Below are positions 34,614-44,162 of a stretch of 64,000 nucleotides of DNA, in pieces (the stretch's first letter is position 1; each line of letters begins with the position of its first letter). Where the stretch lies: the NCBI RefSeq assembly GCF_003724155.1, contig NZ_RJJQ01000012.1, positions 62,001 to 126,000 of the forward strand. The letters run 5' to 3'. A model generated the notes under the pieces. The model worked only from the letters and a program-made list of their open reading frames with translations. It did no database searches and was not told the origin of the DNA. The translations under genes were made by a program, and so were the position numbers. Source of the DNA: Flexivirga caeni (lineage in GTDB: Bacteria; Actinomycetota; Actinomycetes; Actinomycetales; Dermatophilaceae).

Positions 34614-35825
34614 ATGTCGTCGAGTCTTACGCCTAGCTTGTGGGCTCACCTCCGACCAGGAGGGCTGAGGGGGCCGGCAATGCGGCCGCACTTCGCCGCA
34701 GCATCCTCGAAACGTGTTCTCTTGCAGTCTGGTCCAATCGCTGTGGCGTACGGATCCGACGACATACGGCGCCTTGTTGCGGCTCCTCAACTGCGCATGC
34801 CCACACCCCAGTTCCCGCCGGACATCTCGGCGGCTGCCACGGATTTCGTTCGTCGCTTCACCACCTCCCTGTCCTTCGCTGCGCCCACGGACCATGCCCG
34901 GTTGCGCCGGGTGATGCTGCAGCACTTCAGTTCCCGGGCGGTGGAAGCGTTTCGTCGAGACGTCGACGCGATCGCCGGTGACGCCTTGCGGCACGTGCCG
35001 CAAGGCGTCACCGTCGACCTGGTCGCCGCCGTGGCAGATCCGCTGCCATTGCGCACCACCGCCGCATTGGCGGGCATCCCGGTGCAGCACTGGGCAGGCA
35101 TTGAGAAGATCGCGCGCGCCATGCTTGGCACGGTGTATTCATTTCAATATGCCGAACCGGTCACGCGGATAATCCCCGCGGATTTTCGGTGGTTTGAAAG
35201 AACTCTCACGCAGCTCGTCTCCGACCCGAATATGAGTACGGGAGGAGTTTCCGCCGGAATTGCCAGAAGTGTCCGCGATCAAATGCTGACACCGGACGAG
35301 GCCGTGTCGTTGCTGATGCTCCTGTTCATGACCGGGGTCGACACGGTGGCCGCAGCCCTCGCCAATGTGGCCCTCGCCCTGACGGAGCGGCCCGCGCTGG
35401 GCGAGCTGGCCGCCGCAGATGTGCACAGCGCCGGGGAAGTCGTCGACGAGGTGCTGCGGCTCAACCCTCCGTTGCCGTATGCCGTGCGCGAGGTCGTTGA
35501 GGACTTTCACTTCGGGACACACCAGCTGCGGACCGGAGACCGGGTGTTCCTGTGCCTCGCCGCAGCCAACCTGGACCCGCGCCGCTATCCCGATCCGCTG
35601 CAGTGGCGGCTCGGCCGTCCGCCGTCATCGTCGTTCGGACACGGAGCCCACCGCTGCCTCGGTGGCTCGCTCGCACGGTTGCAAGTCGTCTCGGTCGTCC
35701 ACCGGCTCGCGCGCACCGGTCTGAGCGCGGCCGGGGAGAACGTCGTCTGGAAGGACATTCCCAGCATCAATACGCCGAAGCACCTGCTGGTGCGGATCGG
35801 CCGTGGAGGAGAGGTCGCGGCATGA
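34614..35825 (+). CDS. Cytochrome P450
   Basis: A 403-residue P450 monooxygenase. The haem loop is SFGHGAHRCLGGSLARLQ with the Cys ligand near residue 348; the ExxR pair is in VVDEVLRLNPPLPYAVRE; the I-helix reads LLMLLFMTGVDTVAAALANV, with Thr-Gly-Val-Asp-Thr in place of the usual Ala-Gly-x-Asp-Thr. The ATG at 34614 follows AAGGAG. It lies between the precursor and its exporters and overlaps the next gene by four bases, so it most likely tailors the peptide. Redox partners (ferredoxin, reductase) are not encoded here. A 38-bp perfect palindrome lies within the coding sequence. Confidence 0.92.
   Translation: MSSSLTPSLWAHLRPGGLRGPAMRPHFAAASSKRVLLQSGPIAVAYGSDDIRRLVAAPQLRMPTPQFPPDISAAATDFVRRFTTSLSFAAPTDHARLRRVMLQHFSSRAVEAFRRDVDAIAGDALRHVPQGVTVDLVAAVADPLPLRTTAALAGIPVQHWAGIEKIARAMLGTVYSFQYAEPVTRIIPADFRWFERTLTQLVSDPNMSTGGVSAGIARSVRDQMLTPDEAVSLLMLLFMTGVDTVAAALANVALALTERPALGELAAADVHSAGEVVDEVLRLNPPLPYAVREVVEDFHFGTHQLRTGDRVFLCLAAANLDPRRYPDPLQWRLGRPPSSSFGHGAHRCLGGSLARLQVVSVVHRLARTGLSAAGENVVWKDIPSINTPKHLLVRIGRGGEVAA
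34976..35013. repeat. 38-bp perfect palindrome inside the P450 gene
   Basis: Nineteen bases (CGGTGACGCCTTGCGGCAC) are followed directly by their exact reverse complement. It encodes the segment around ALRHVPQGV without disturbing the reading frame. Confidence 0.9.
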
Positions 35826-37855
35826 GAATCCCGATCATCGCGCAACTGGAGGAGGCGGACTGCGGTCCAGCGGCTCTCGCCAGCATCGCGGCGGCACACG
35901 GCGCACACCATAGCGTTCCGGACCTGGCCCGGTTGGCCGGCGCCGGACGGGATGGCACCTCCGCTGCGGGGCTGTTGCGTGCGGCACGTGCCATCGGCCT
36001 CACCGGCACGGCGGTGCGCGCGACCGATCCGCGAGCTGTCGCCCTGCCGGCGATCGCGCTGCTGGCCGGTCACCACTTCGTCATCGTCAGCAAGGTGCGC
36101 GGCGACCGCGTGCAGGTGATCGATCCTGCGTCCGGCCGGTCGACACAGACCGTGCACGACTTCGTCGCGCAGTGCCGTGGCCTCTATCTCACCTTCGAAG
36201 CCGGCGCAGATCTCGCCCGGTGCGCGCGGCCGGTGTCGGCGACCCGTCGTCTCTGGCTGTCGATGCGCCGCGGTGAGCAGGCGCGCTTGCTGTGGGCGGC
36301 GGTCGCCGCCCTGGTGGTCAGCACCACGGTCCTCGCCCTGGCCTCCTGGCTACGCTCCGGCACCGCGGCGACGCTGCCCGTCTGGCTGGTGATCGGCACG
36401 CTCCTGGCCGTCGCCGTTGCCGCCCCGCTGCTCGCCTGGTGGGGGTCCAGCGTGTGCGCAGCCGCGATCAGCCGGCTGACCGTGGAGCGTGTCGAACACC
36501 TCACGGCCCGGTTGCTCAGCGTCAAGAACGACTTCCTCGAACGGCGTTTCCTGGCTGAAGTCGCCATGCGACCGCAACGGCTGGACACGGTGCTCGGGGC
36601 ATCGGTGCAGACCCTGGTGACTTGCTCGGCTGCCATCTGCACAGCACTTGTCACGGTCGGTGTGCTGACGTTCGTCGAGCCGTATGTCGCCGCCACCGCC
36701 GTCATCGGCGTGACCGTCGGCCTGGCGCTGACCGCCGTCTGCAAGGACCGTGCCGCGGAATTCGAACGCCGGCTCGGCGCGCTCACCATGCGGCGCGACG
36801 GAGATCTGCTGCAGTCACTGGCGAGCATGCACATCGTGCGCGCGGAGGCCGCTGCCGACGACGTGCGGGAACGCTGGGCCCGTGCCCAGCAGGACTGCGA
36901 TGACGTGGAAGATCGGCTGTTCCGGGTAACCAGCCGGCGCACCCGCCTGATGACGGTCATCGACACCGGCACCCTGGTCGCCGTGGTCGTGATCGCGGTG
37001 CTGCACCACGTGCCGACCGAGGCAGTGGTGATCGCACCCCTGATCACGTCGGTCTTCCTCACCGCCGTCCACCAGATCGAGCAGCTGCAGACTGACGGGC
37101 GCGCCAGTCTGGAGGCCGGCTGGCGTGCCGTCGACGACCTGAACTCCGCCGACATACATCCGTCCGAGACACAGCCGGCAGCCACCGCTTCGCCGGCGGA
37201 GCTGTCGCGGACCGTGCTCGTGCGGTGCGACGCAGCGTCCTTCAGCGTGCCAGGCCCCAGGGCCAGGTCGGTCGGTCCCCTGACAATGCAGGTATGCCAG
37301 GGCGACAATCTGCTCGTCCTCGGCGGCTCCGGCAACGGCAAATCCACGGCGCTGCGGATGATGGCTGGGTTCCTGCCGGCCCGCAGCGGCCACGTCGGGC
37401 TGCGCACCTCGCGCGTGGGCTACGTGCCCCAGCGGCCGACGCTGCTGGACGGCACCGTGCGCGAAAACCTTTGCTTCGGCAGGCAACTGGACGATGCAGC
37501 ACTGCTCGACGCCCTGGACCGGGTCCGGCTGCACGATGTGGTCCGGCGGCGTGGCGGTCTCGACGCCGTGGTGCTCCACGGCGGCGCCAACTTCAGCGGT
37601 GGCGAGCGCCAGCGTTTCGCGCTTGCCCGCGCACTGGCCGATCGACCCGATTTGCTGCTGCTCGACGAAGCACTGAGTGCCGTCGAAGATGCAGTGGCCG
37701 AGGTGATCGTCACCGATCTGGCCACGTGCGAGAGCGCCGTCGTCCTGGTCGCCCACCGGGTGCCCCAAGCAGCGGCCGGCTTCAGGGCCTTGACCGTCCA
37801 CGCCGACGGCAGCGTCACGATCACCGGGTGCGCCGAGCAGGAGGTCGTGGCATGA
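35822..37855 (+). CDS. Peptidase-containing ABC exporter (C39 family)
   Basis: A 677-residue exporter that cuts the leader at its double-glycine site while moving the peptide out. The C39 domain (about 1-130) has Gln8 and Cys14 in IAQLEEADCGPAAL, His near 84 in LLAGHHFVIVSKV and Asp in VQVIDPASGRS, so the active site looks complete. A membrane domain (about 160-450) is followed by an ABC ATPase: Walker A LGGSGNGKSTALRMM (about 500), signature FSGGERQRFALARAL, Walker B LLLLDEALSAVED. It overlaps P450 and the next ABC gene by four bases each. It matches the GG motif in the precursor at 34342. Confidence 0.93.
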   Translation: MRIPIIAQLEEADCGPAALASIAAAHGAHHSVPDLARLAGAGRDGTSAAGLLRAARAIGLTGTAVRATDPRAVALPAIALLAGHHFVIVSKVRGDRVQVIDPASGRSTQTVHDFVAQCRGLYLTFEAGADLARCARPVSATRRLWLSMRRGEQARLLWAAVAALVVSTTVLALASWLRSGTAATLPVWLVIGTLLAVAVAAPLLAWWGSSVCAAAISRLTVERVEHLTARLLSVKNDFLERRFLAEVAMRPQRLDTVLGASVQTLVTCSAAICTALVTVGVLTFVEPYVAATAVIGVTVGLALTAVCKDRAAEFERRLGALTMRRDGDLLQSLASMHIVRAEAAADDVRERWARAQQDCDDVEDRLFRVTSRRTRLMTVIDTGTLVAVVVIAVLHHVPTEAVVIAPLITSVFLTAVHQIEQLQTDGRASLEAGWRAVDDLNSADIHPSETQPAATASPAELSRTVLVRCDAASFSVPGPRARSVGPLTMQVCQGDNLLVLGGSGNGKSTALRMMAGFLPARSGHVGLRTSRVGYVPQRPTLLDGTVRENLCFGRQLDDAALLDALDRVRLHDVVRRRGGLDAVVLHGGANFSGGERQRFALARALADRPDLLLLDEALSAVEDAVAEVIVTDLATCESAVVLVAHRVPQAAAGFRALTVHADGSVTITGCAEQEVVA

Positions 37856-39552
37856 CACGGACCACGAGCGTGCTGCGGCCCGTGCTGCGCCGGGCGCTGC
37901 GCGCCAATCGTGCCCTGATCGCGATCGCCGTCGTCACTGCGGCGATCTCGGCGCTGACCGTCACAGCGACCCTGCTGGTCGCCATCGTCCTGGTGCCGGC
38001 GGGACGCACCGGTCTGGCGCTGGCCATCGCGGCCGGGCTCGTTGCCTTCGCCTACCTGCTCAACTGGATATCCGGCGCAGCCAGCCGCTCGGTGCAGCGC
38101 CGGATGCTCTCGCTGGTCGAGGAAGATGTCTGGAATCGGTTGCTGCGCAAGCCGATAGACTTCTACACGGCTCGCTCCACGCGCGACCTGCTGAGCTACG
38201 CAGGTGCTGTCTCGATGCTGCGGCGACTGCTCGGCGCCGAGGCGATAGACGCTCTGGTGGCTGGCGTGTCGGTCCTCATCACCTGCGGTGTGCTGGTCCT
38301 GGTCGACCCCTGGCTAGCTGTCATCGCATTCGTCGTCGCCGGGATGATCGGGCTCGCGGCAGGCTGGCTCTTCCGGCGGCAGCAACACCACGACGTTGCC
38401 GTCATGGGCGGTGTCGAGTCCGCGCAGACGCTGCTCTACCCGGCCATCACCGGCCGCGACGAGGTGACGACGTATGGCGGGACTGATTTCGTGCAGAGCC
38501 GATGGCTGCGAGTGTTCCGCGCCCAGAAGCGCGCCGACCTTGCCGGGCTGCGCTACGCGAACGCCGCAGGCGCGCTGCTGACGGCGACACCCGTCATCTT
38601 CCTCGCGGTCCTGTGCTCCGGCGATCTCGCGCAACGTGGTGGGCTGCTCGGGCTGGGCACCATCGCGGTGATCGCGCTGCAGCTCGGGAACGCCGTGACC
38701 CGGCTGCTGCCGGTCGTGCCTGCCGTATTCGCCATACAGCTGGCCGGCGAGCGCTTGCTGCCCATGGTCGCGGATCAGGCCGAGGCTGCAGCGGCCGAGC
38801 GTGCACAGCTGCCGCCGAGCGGCCCGACCGGCCGGGAGTTGCGGCTCCGGTCGGTGTCCTTCGGCTACGGCGGAGATATCGAGCCACTGGTGCGCGACGC
38901 CTCGGCGGTGATTCCGGCGGGTTCGTTCACCGCCATCATCGGACAGTCCGGCAGCGGAAAGTCGACCGTGCTCAACCTGCTCCTGGGGCTGATGACACCC
39001 ACCGCTGGACAGGTGCAGCTGGACGGCATCGACCTGCGTGCGATCGACGACGCGGACCTGCGGCGGGACCTGGGTTACGTGCCGCAGACCGGAGCCCTGC
39101 TGCGAGGGACCCTGCGCGACGCCGTGCGCGGGTTCCGGTCCGAGGTGTCCGATGCACACATCACCCAGGCACTGGCGCGCGCCGGACTCGGCGAGGTCGT
39201 GGCGCGCCTGCCGATGGGCCTGGACACCCGCATCTCCGATGGTGCAACCGGCTTCTCGGGCGGACAGGAACAACGCATCCTCATCGCGCGAGCGCTGGTC
39301 GCTGAACCGTCCGTGCTGGTGCTCGACGAAGCCACCAGCGCGCTGGATCTGCAGACGCAGGAAGCGGTTTCGCGATCGATTGCGGATCTGCGGATGACCC
39401 GGGTCGTCGTCGCTCACCGGTTGGAGACCCTCGCCTGCGCCGACCAGATCCTGCTGCTCTCGGCGGGCCGGCTGCGGCCGGTCGCGACCCGTGACACCAC
39501 CGCGCTCCGTGCGCTGATTACCGACACCACCTTTGAAGGAGTTGCCTCATGA
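37852..39552 (+). CDS. ABC exporter, fused membrane and ATPase domains
   Basis: A 566-residue type IV ABC exporter without a peptidase domain. The membrane part (about 1-310) includes PIDFYTARSTRDLLSYAGAV, and the ATPase has Walker A IIGQSGSGKSTVLNLLLG, signature FSGGQEQRILIARAL and Walker B VLVLDEATSALDLQ. The tight ATGA overlaps with the C39 transporter and the YcaO gene suggest that the two ABC proteins form a heterodimer, where the C39 partner supplies the protease. Confidence 0.9.
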   Translation: MTRTTSVLRPVLRRALRANRALIAIAVVTAAISALTVTATLLVAIVLVPAGRTGLALAIAAGLVAFAYLLNWISGAASRSVQRRMLSLVEEDVWNRLLRKPIDFYTARSTRDLLSYAGAVSMLRRLLGAEAIDALVAGVSVLITCGVLVLVDPWLAVIAFVVAGMIGLAAGWLFRRQQHHDVAVMGGVESAQTLLYPAITGRDEVTTYGGTDFVQSRWLRVFRAQKRADLAGLRYANAAGALLTATPVIFLAVLCSGDLAQRGGLLGLGTIAVIALQLGNAVTRLLPVVPAVFAIQLAGERLLPMVADQAEAAAAERAQLPPSGPTGRELRLRSVSFGYGGDIEPLVRDASAVIPAGSFTAIIGQSGSGKSTVLNLLLGLMTPTAGQVQLDGIDLRAIDDADLRRDLGYVPQTGALLRGTLRDAVRGFRSEVSDAHITQALARAGLGEVVARLPMGLDTRISDGATGFSGGQEQRILIARALVAEPSVLVLDEATSALDLQTQEAVSRSIADLRMTRVVVAHRLETLACADQILLLSAGRLRPVATRDTTALRALITDTTFEGVAS

Positions 39553-41849
39553 GTACACCTGTATTGCGGTTCCGGCGCGACGAGGTGGTGACCCGTGTCC
39601 CCGGCGACGGTGTCTTCATCGCCAGCGAGTCCGGCGGAAGCACCCGATTGCACGGCGCCGCGATCAGTGCCGCTGCTCCGCTGCTGGACGGCACACGTGA
39701 CCAGGCGCAGGTCGTGCAGGCCCTTGCGGACGAGCTCGGTGTGGACCAGGCGGATCGGGCCGTCCGGGCACTGCTCGACACCGGTCACGTGGTGGCGGTC
39801 GACCCAAACCTTGACGACGGCGCCGCGGGCTATCTCGACGCGCTCGGCCGGGATGGCGACAGCGGTGTGCGCCGCTTGCACGCGGCCACCATCGCCGTGC
39901 TCCGCATCGGCCAGGCGCGAAACATCGATCTGACGCCGATCCGGCAGGACGCGGAGGCGACGGTCGTGGAGTATGCCGGCATCGAGGAGGTTCCTCCGTC
40001 GGTAGACCTGCTGCTGGTCGTCACGGACGATTACCAGCGCAGCGCCCTGAGGGAGATCAACCGGGTCGCGGTGCACCGGGGACTGTCGTGGCTGCTGGTC
40101 AAGCCCTTCGGGACGAGCGCCTGGGTCGGACCGCTGGTGCACCCCGGAGTGACGGCCTGTTTCGAATGCCTGCACGTGCGGCTGGCCAGCAAGAACCTGC
40201 CGCAGTCGTACCTGCGGCAGCGCGGAGCTCTCACCGGCGACGCGACCCCGACGGCGCTGGGGCTGCGCAGCGGCATCGGTGCAGCGCTCCGGCTCGCCAT
40301 ACACACGGCGCAGACGCACCTGGCCACCCAGGGGGAGGTGCCGCGGGAGACGGCGCGCCGCGACGGGGACGTCGTGACGCTCGACCTGCGCACGCTGGAG
40401 ACCGAGCGCCACCACCTCGACCCGCGGCCCCAGTGCCCCGTCTGCGGCGAGGCAAGCCTGCAGGAGCGCCGGATGAGCGCGCCGATCCACCTGGATCCGC
40501 AACCGAAGGCGGTGCGCAACGACGGCGGGCATCGGGCGATGTCCCCCGGGGCGTTCGTGACGGCGCACGAGTCGCTGGTCAGCCCGATCACCGGGCCGGT
40601 CAGCCATCTCACCCCGTCGCCCAGCGTGGGGGAAGGACTGCACGTCTACACCGCCGGTCAGAACTTCGCGGTGCCGATGCGGGGTCTCGCCGACCTGCGC
40701 GCCGGACTGCGCAGCATGAGCTGCGGCAAGGGGCAGACCGCGATCCAGGCGAAGGCGAGCGCACTCGGTGAGGCGATCGAGCGCTATTCGGGGTTGTTCC
40801 ACGGCGACGAGCCGCGAGTCCTGGCACGTGCGGCCGACCTCGCACCGCAGGATTTCGTCCACCCCAACGAGCTGCACCACTTCAGCGACGCGCAGTTCCG
40901 CGACCGGGCGGAGTGGAACCAGCGGCCCTCGCACTTCCACTGGGTTGGCGACCCGCTGGATCCGCACGCGCTGATCGAGTGGACTCCCGTGTGGTCGATG
41001 AGCGAGCAGCGGTTCAAACTGGTGCCGACCGCGACGATGTTCTACGCCTACCACAGCGCCGACTATCCGTTTTACGCGTCGTCCAACTCCAACGGATGTG
41101 CGGCCGGGTCGAGCCTGGCCGACGCGATCCTGCAAGGTTTCATGGAGCTGGTCGAGCGTGACGCGACGGCGATCTGGTGGTACAACCGGCTGCGCCGGCC
41201 GCGGGTGGATCTGGACAGTTTCGACAACCCGTATTTCGGTCACTGGCAGCGGCAGTACCGGGCGCTGCACCGCGACGCGTGGGTGCTGGACCTGACGACC
41301 GATCTCGGCATACCGACGGTAGTCGCAGTCTCGTATCGCACCGACAAGCCGGCCCAGGACATTCTCTTCGCGCTCGGCAGCCACTTCGACCTGTCGGTGG
41401 CGATCGGCCGGGCGCTCAGCGAGATGAACCAGTTCATCGGACCGGTGGCACACCTGCCCGCGGACGGGTCGGGTAGCTACACCTTCAGCGATCAGGCGCA
41501 GGTCGACTTCTGGAAGCACGAGACGATCGAGCGCAACCCCTATCTGGTGCCCGATCCGGACCTGCCCGCGACACGCGCCGGTGACTACGTGGACGTCTCC
41601 ACCGACGACCTCGCACAGGACGTCGACCTGGCCCGGCGCATCGTCGAGCGGCATGGCATGGAGTTGCTCGTGCTCGACCAGACGCGCATCGACATCGGCC
41701 TTCCGGTCGCGCGGGTGATGGTGCCCGGGTTGCGGCACTTCTGGCCCCGCTACGCGCCCGGCCGGCTGTATGACGTGCCGGTCCAGCTCGGCTGGGCCGA
41801 TCGCCCCACGGACGAGGCTGAGTTGAACCCCATCGGCGTCTTCATCTGA
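39549..41849 (+). CDS. YcaO cyclodehydratase fused to ThiF-like leader-binding domain
   Basis: A 766-residue fused azoline-forming enzyme. The N-terminal half is the ThiF-like/leader-binding part with two zinc pairs (CFEC at about 203-206, CPVC at about 296-299). The C-terminal half is YcaO: GKGQTAIQAKASALGEAIER near 390-416 and NSNGCAAGSSLADAILQGFM with MELVERDA near 510-540, the ATP/Mg binding segments. It would convert Cys, Ser or Thr after Gly to azolines using ATP. The C-terminus (ELNPIGVFI) lacks the full PxPxP ending of many cyclodehydratases. The start overlaps the ABC gene by four bases. Confidence 0.92.
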   Translation: MSTPVLRFRRDEVVTRVPGDGVFIASESGGSTRLHGAAISAAAPLLDGTRDQAQVVQALADELGVDQADRAVRALLDTGHVVAVDPNLDDGAAGYLDALGRDGDSGVRRLHAATIAVLRIGQARNIDLTPIRQDAEATVVEYAGIEEVPPSVDLLLVVTDDYQRSALREINRVAVHRGLSWLLVKPFGTSAWVGPLVHPGVTACFECLHVRLASKNLPQSYLRQRGALTGDATPTALGLRSGIGAALRLAIHTAQTHLATQGEVPRETARRDGDVVTLDLRTLETERHHLDPRPQCPVCGEASLQERRMSAPIHLDPQPKAVRNDGGHRAMSPGAFVTAHESLVSPITGPVSHLTPSPSVGEGLHVYTAGQNFAVPMRGLADLRAGLRSMSCGKGQTAIQAKASALGEAIERYSGLFHGDEPRVLARAADLAPQDFVHPNELHHFSDAQFRDRAEWNQRPSHFHWVGDPLDPHALIEWTPVWSMSEQRFKLVPTATMFYAYHSADYPFYASSNSNGCAAGSSLADAILQGFMELVERDATAIWWYNRLRRPRVDLDSFDNPYFGHWQRQYRALHRDAWVLDLTTDLGIPTVVAVSYRTDKPAQDILFALGSHFDLSVAIGRALSEMNQFIGPVAHLPADGSGSYTFSDQAQVDFWKHETIERNPYLVPDPDLPATRAGDYVDVSTDDLAQDVDLARRIVERHGMELLVLDQTRIDIGLPVARVMVPGLRHFWPRYAPGRLYDVPVQLGWADRPTDEAELNPIGVFI

Positions 41850-41877
41850 AAACCGCTCACCGCAAAGGAGATTCATC

Positions 41878-43392
41878 ATGTCCATCGTCGATTCCCCACC
41901 ACAGGACCGCTTGTCGATGCGGCCCGGTGTCGATTTCGCGCCCGCCGCACCGGGGCAGTTCCTGGTGCGGCACCGGGAACGCCCGATCCTGCGGGTGTCC
42001 GGGGTGAGCGACCAGTTGCGGACCCGGCTGTGCGAGATCGGGCCGATCCCCACCGACCTGCTCATCGACCAGGAGTTGCGCGCGGAGTTCGACCGGCTGA
42101 CCGCTCCGGTGCGTCGCTGTGTCGTACATGGCGCGTATGACGGCGAGGTGCTCATCGCTGTCGCGGAGTCGCTGCGCACCGATCTTGAGCGCATCCCACC
42201 GGTGCCGGTTCCGGACGGTGCGCTGATCCGGCACAGCAAGTTCGCCTACTCCCACCGCGCCGATGACGAAGTGCGATGTGAGTCGCCGGCAGCCGGGGCC
42301 AGGGTCATCGCCCTCGATGACCGAGTCCGGGAGCTGATCGCCGCGTCCGCGCGAGCCATCCGCGTCGAAGAGTTGCTGGACAGGGTGCCGTCGCTGCCGA
42401 AGGAGGCCGCCCGGCAGGTGCTGGCGTTGCTGTACGGCACGGGGTTCCTGGAGGTGGCCGCAGACCCGTTCGACCCCGCTTCCTTCCCCTCGGACACGGA
42501 CCCGGTGCTGCGGCAGTGGGACTTCCACGACCTGTTGTTTCACTCACGATCCCGTTACGGGCGCACTACCGAACCGTTCGGCGGAATCTTTCCCTATGTC
42601 GACGAGATCGACCCGGAGCCGGCCGTGCGAGCCCGGCACGACGGCCCGGTCGTGGATCTGCCGCGCCCGGACTTCGAGGAGGTGCTGCAGCACGATCCGT
42701 CGGTGCTGCTCGCGATGGAGACCCGGCATTCCTGCCGCACCTTCGGTGCGCAGCCGCTGGATCTGCAGCAACTGGGGGAGTTCCTCTTCCGAACCTGCCG
42801 CATTCGTGACGTCTACGGACCGTTGCCGGGCATGCCCTACGAAGGCAGCAAGCGCCCGTACCCGACGGGCGGCGCGGCATACGAGCTGGAGGTCTACCTC
42901 ACCGTGCAGCGGGTCGCCGGCCTCGAGTCGGCGTCCTACCACTACGAACCGGACGCACATCGCCTGCGGAAGCTGGCCACCTCGGCGGCCGATCGCGCCG
43001 AACTCATCGAGGCGGCCTCGGTGTCGGCAGGGGGAGACGTCGACCCGGACGTGCTGCTGACCATCACCTCGCGCTTCCAGCGGCTGCAGTGGAAGTACCG
43101 CTCGATGGCGTATGCCGTGTCGCTCAAGCACGCGGGCGTGCTCTACCAGACGTTCTACCTGGTGGCGTCGGCCATGAAGATCGGCGCCTGCGGGCTGGGC
43201 AGCGGCAATGCGCAGACGTCGGTGCGCGCCTTCGGTCTGGACTACCTGCGGGAATCTTCGATCGGCGAGTTCCTGATCGGCTCCGCTCCCGAGGGATCGC
43301 GATCGCTGCACGACCTGCCCGAGGTGGACTTGCGCGACCAGGAGTACCCCGGCCAGGACTGGTCGGTGCGCTCGGCGCAGCGGCGGAGCTGA
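41878..43392 (+). CDS. SagB-type azoline dehydrogenase
   Basis: A 504-residue FMN enzyme that oxidises azolines to aromatic azoles. The nitroreductase-like domain runs from METRHSCRTFGAQPLDLQQL (about 280) through RPYPTGGAAYELEVYLTVQR to SLKHAGVLYQTFYLVASAMK and IGACGLGSGNAQTSVRAFGL, the FMN-binding core of the SagB family. The N-terminal 270 residues resemble the extra domain found in stand-alone actinobacterial SagB-like proteins. AAAGGAG lies seven bases before the ATG. It closes the plus-strand RiPP gene run; a perfect hairpin follows. Confidence 0.9.
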   Translation: MSIVDSPPQDRLSMRPGVDFAPAAPGQFLVRHRERPILRVSGVSDQLRTRLCEIGPIPTDLLIDQELRAEFDRLTAPVRRCVVHGAYDGEVLIAVAESLRTDLERIPPVPVPDGALIRHSKFAYSHRADDEVRCESPAAGARVIALDDRVRELIAASARAIRVEELLDRVPSLPKEAARQVLALLYGTGFLEVAADPFDPASFPSDTDPVLRQWDFHDLLFHSRSRYGRTTEPFGGIFPYVDEIDPEPAVRARHDGPVVDLPRPDFEEVLQHDPSVLLAMETRHSCRTFGAQPLDLQQLGEFLFRTCRIRDVYGPLPGMPYEGSKRPYPTGGAAYELEVYLTVQRVAGLESASYHYEPDAHRLRKLATSAADRAELIEAASVSAGGDVDPDVLLTITSRFQRLQWKYRSMAYAVSLKHAGVLYQTFYLVASAMKIGACGLGSGNAQTSVRAFGLDYLRESSIGEFLIGSAPEGSRSLHDLPEVDLRDQEYPGQDWSVRSAQRRS

Positions 43393-43440
43393 TTCCGCGC
43401 CGCTGCACCCCGCCGGGGGCATTTCGCCGCCTTCGCCCAG

Positions 43441-43500
43441 TGACGGCTTCCTCGCCGAATGACGCCGCAATGGCACCGTCATTCGGCGAGGAAGCCGTCA
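43441..43500. terminator. REP-like perfect hairpin (24-bp arms), copy 2
   Basis: The arm at 43441-43464 (starting TGACGGCTTCCTCGCCGAAT) is exactly complementary to 43477-43500 around a 12-base loop. It lies between the converging SagB gene and response regulator, so it probably ends transcription from both sides. It shares its words with the hairpin at 15710-15770. Confidence 0.8.
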
Positions 43501-43544
43501 TTCGCGGGTGGTGGGAGCGCTCCAGTGCCGCAGCGCCTAGCGGC

Positions 43545-44162
43545 TCAGATCCAGCCCTGCTCCTTGGCCTTCGCGACCGCCTCGGTGCGGTTGCTCGCTT
43601 GCAGTTTCGCCATGGCACTGGACAGGTAGTTGCGCACGGTGCCCTTGGAGAGGAACAACTGATCGGCGAGGTCGTCGGTGCCGACTCCCTTGGCCACGAG
43701 AGTCAGCAGCTCGGTCTCCCGCTCGGTCAGGGGCGTCGGCCCCTTGCGCAGCGCATCTGCCGCGAGCTGCGGGTCGATCGCGGTGCCACCCTCGACGATG
43801 ACGTGGATGGCTTCCACCAGCCGCTGACCGGTGGTCGACTTCACCAGATAACCGTTGGCTCCTGCGGCCAGCGCGCGGGGGATATGACCGCTGCCGGGCA
43901 GCGCGGTCAGCAGCAGGATCTTCACGTCGCTGCCGGCATCCCGCAGCTGCGCGGTCGCTTCCAGACCGGTCGCGCCCGGCATGTCGACGTCGAGGATCGC
44001 GACCTGGGGGCGCAGCCGCCCCACGGCCTCGAGCACCGCGTCGCCGCGGTCGACCCGGCCGACCACCTCCAGGTCATCCTCGATGGAGAGCAGCACCTCG
44101 AACGCCTCGGCGACGAGGTCGACGTCCTCGGCGATCAGGATCGTGATCGGGTCGTGGGTCAT
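43545..44162 (-). CDS. NarL/LuxR-family response regulator of the second RiPP module
   Basis: A 205-residue regulator. The receiver domain has the acidic pair in ITILIAEDVDLVAEAFEVLL and the phospho-acceptor Asp in VAILDVDMPGATGLEATAQL (about 57), Lys in NGYLVKSTTG; the HTH is LTERETELLTLVAKGVGTDD then LADQLFLSKGTVRNYLSSAM. It overlaps the kinase by four bases. It is the natural candidate for binding the palindrome at 48262-48284 in front of the ABC genes of the same strand. Confidence 0.93.
   Translation of the reverse strand: MTHDPITILIAEDVDLVAEAFEVLLSIEDDLEVVGRVDRGDAVLEAVGRLRPQVAILDVDMPGATGLEATAQLRDAGSDVKILLLTALPGSGHIPRALAAGANGYLVKSTTGQRLVEAIHVIVEGGTAIDPQLAADALRKGPTPLTERETELLTLVAKGVGTDDLADQLFLSKGTVRNYLSSAMAKLQASNRTEAVAKAKEQGWI

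Noticed and set aside
39414-42239. 941-codon open frame opposite the YcaO and SagB genes
   Set aside because: It spans two well-supported genes on the other strand and shows no recognisable motif.
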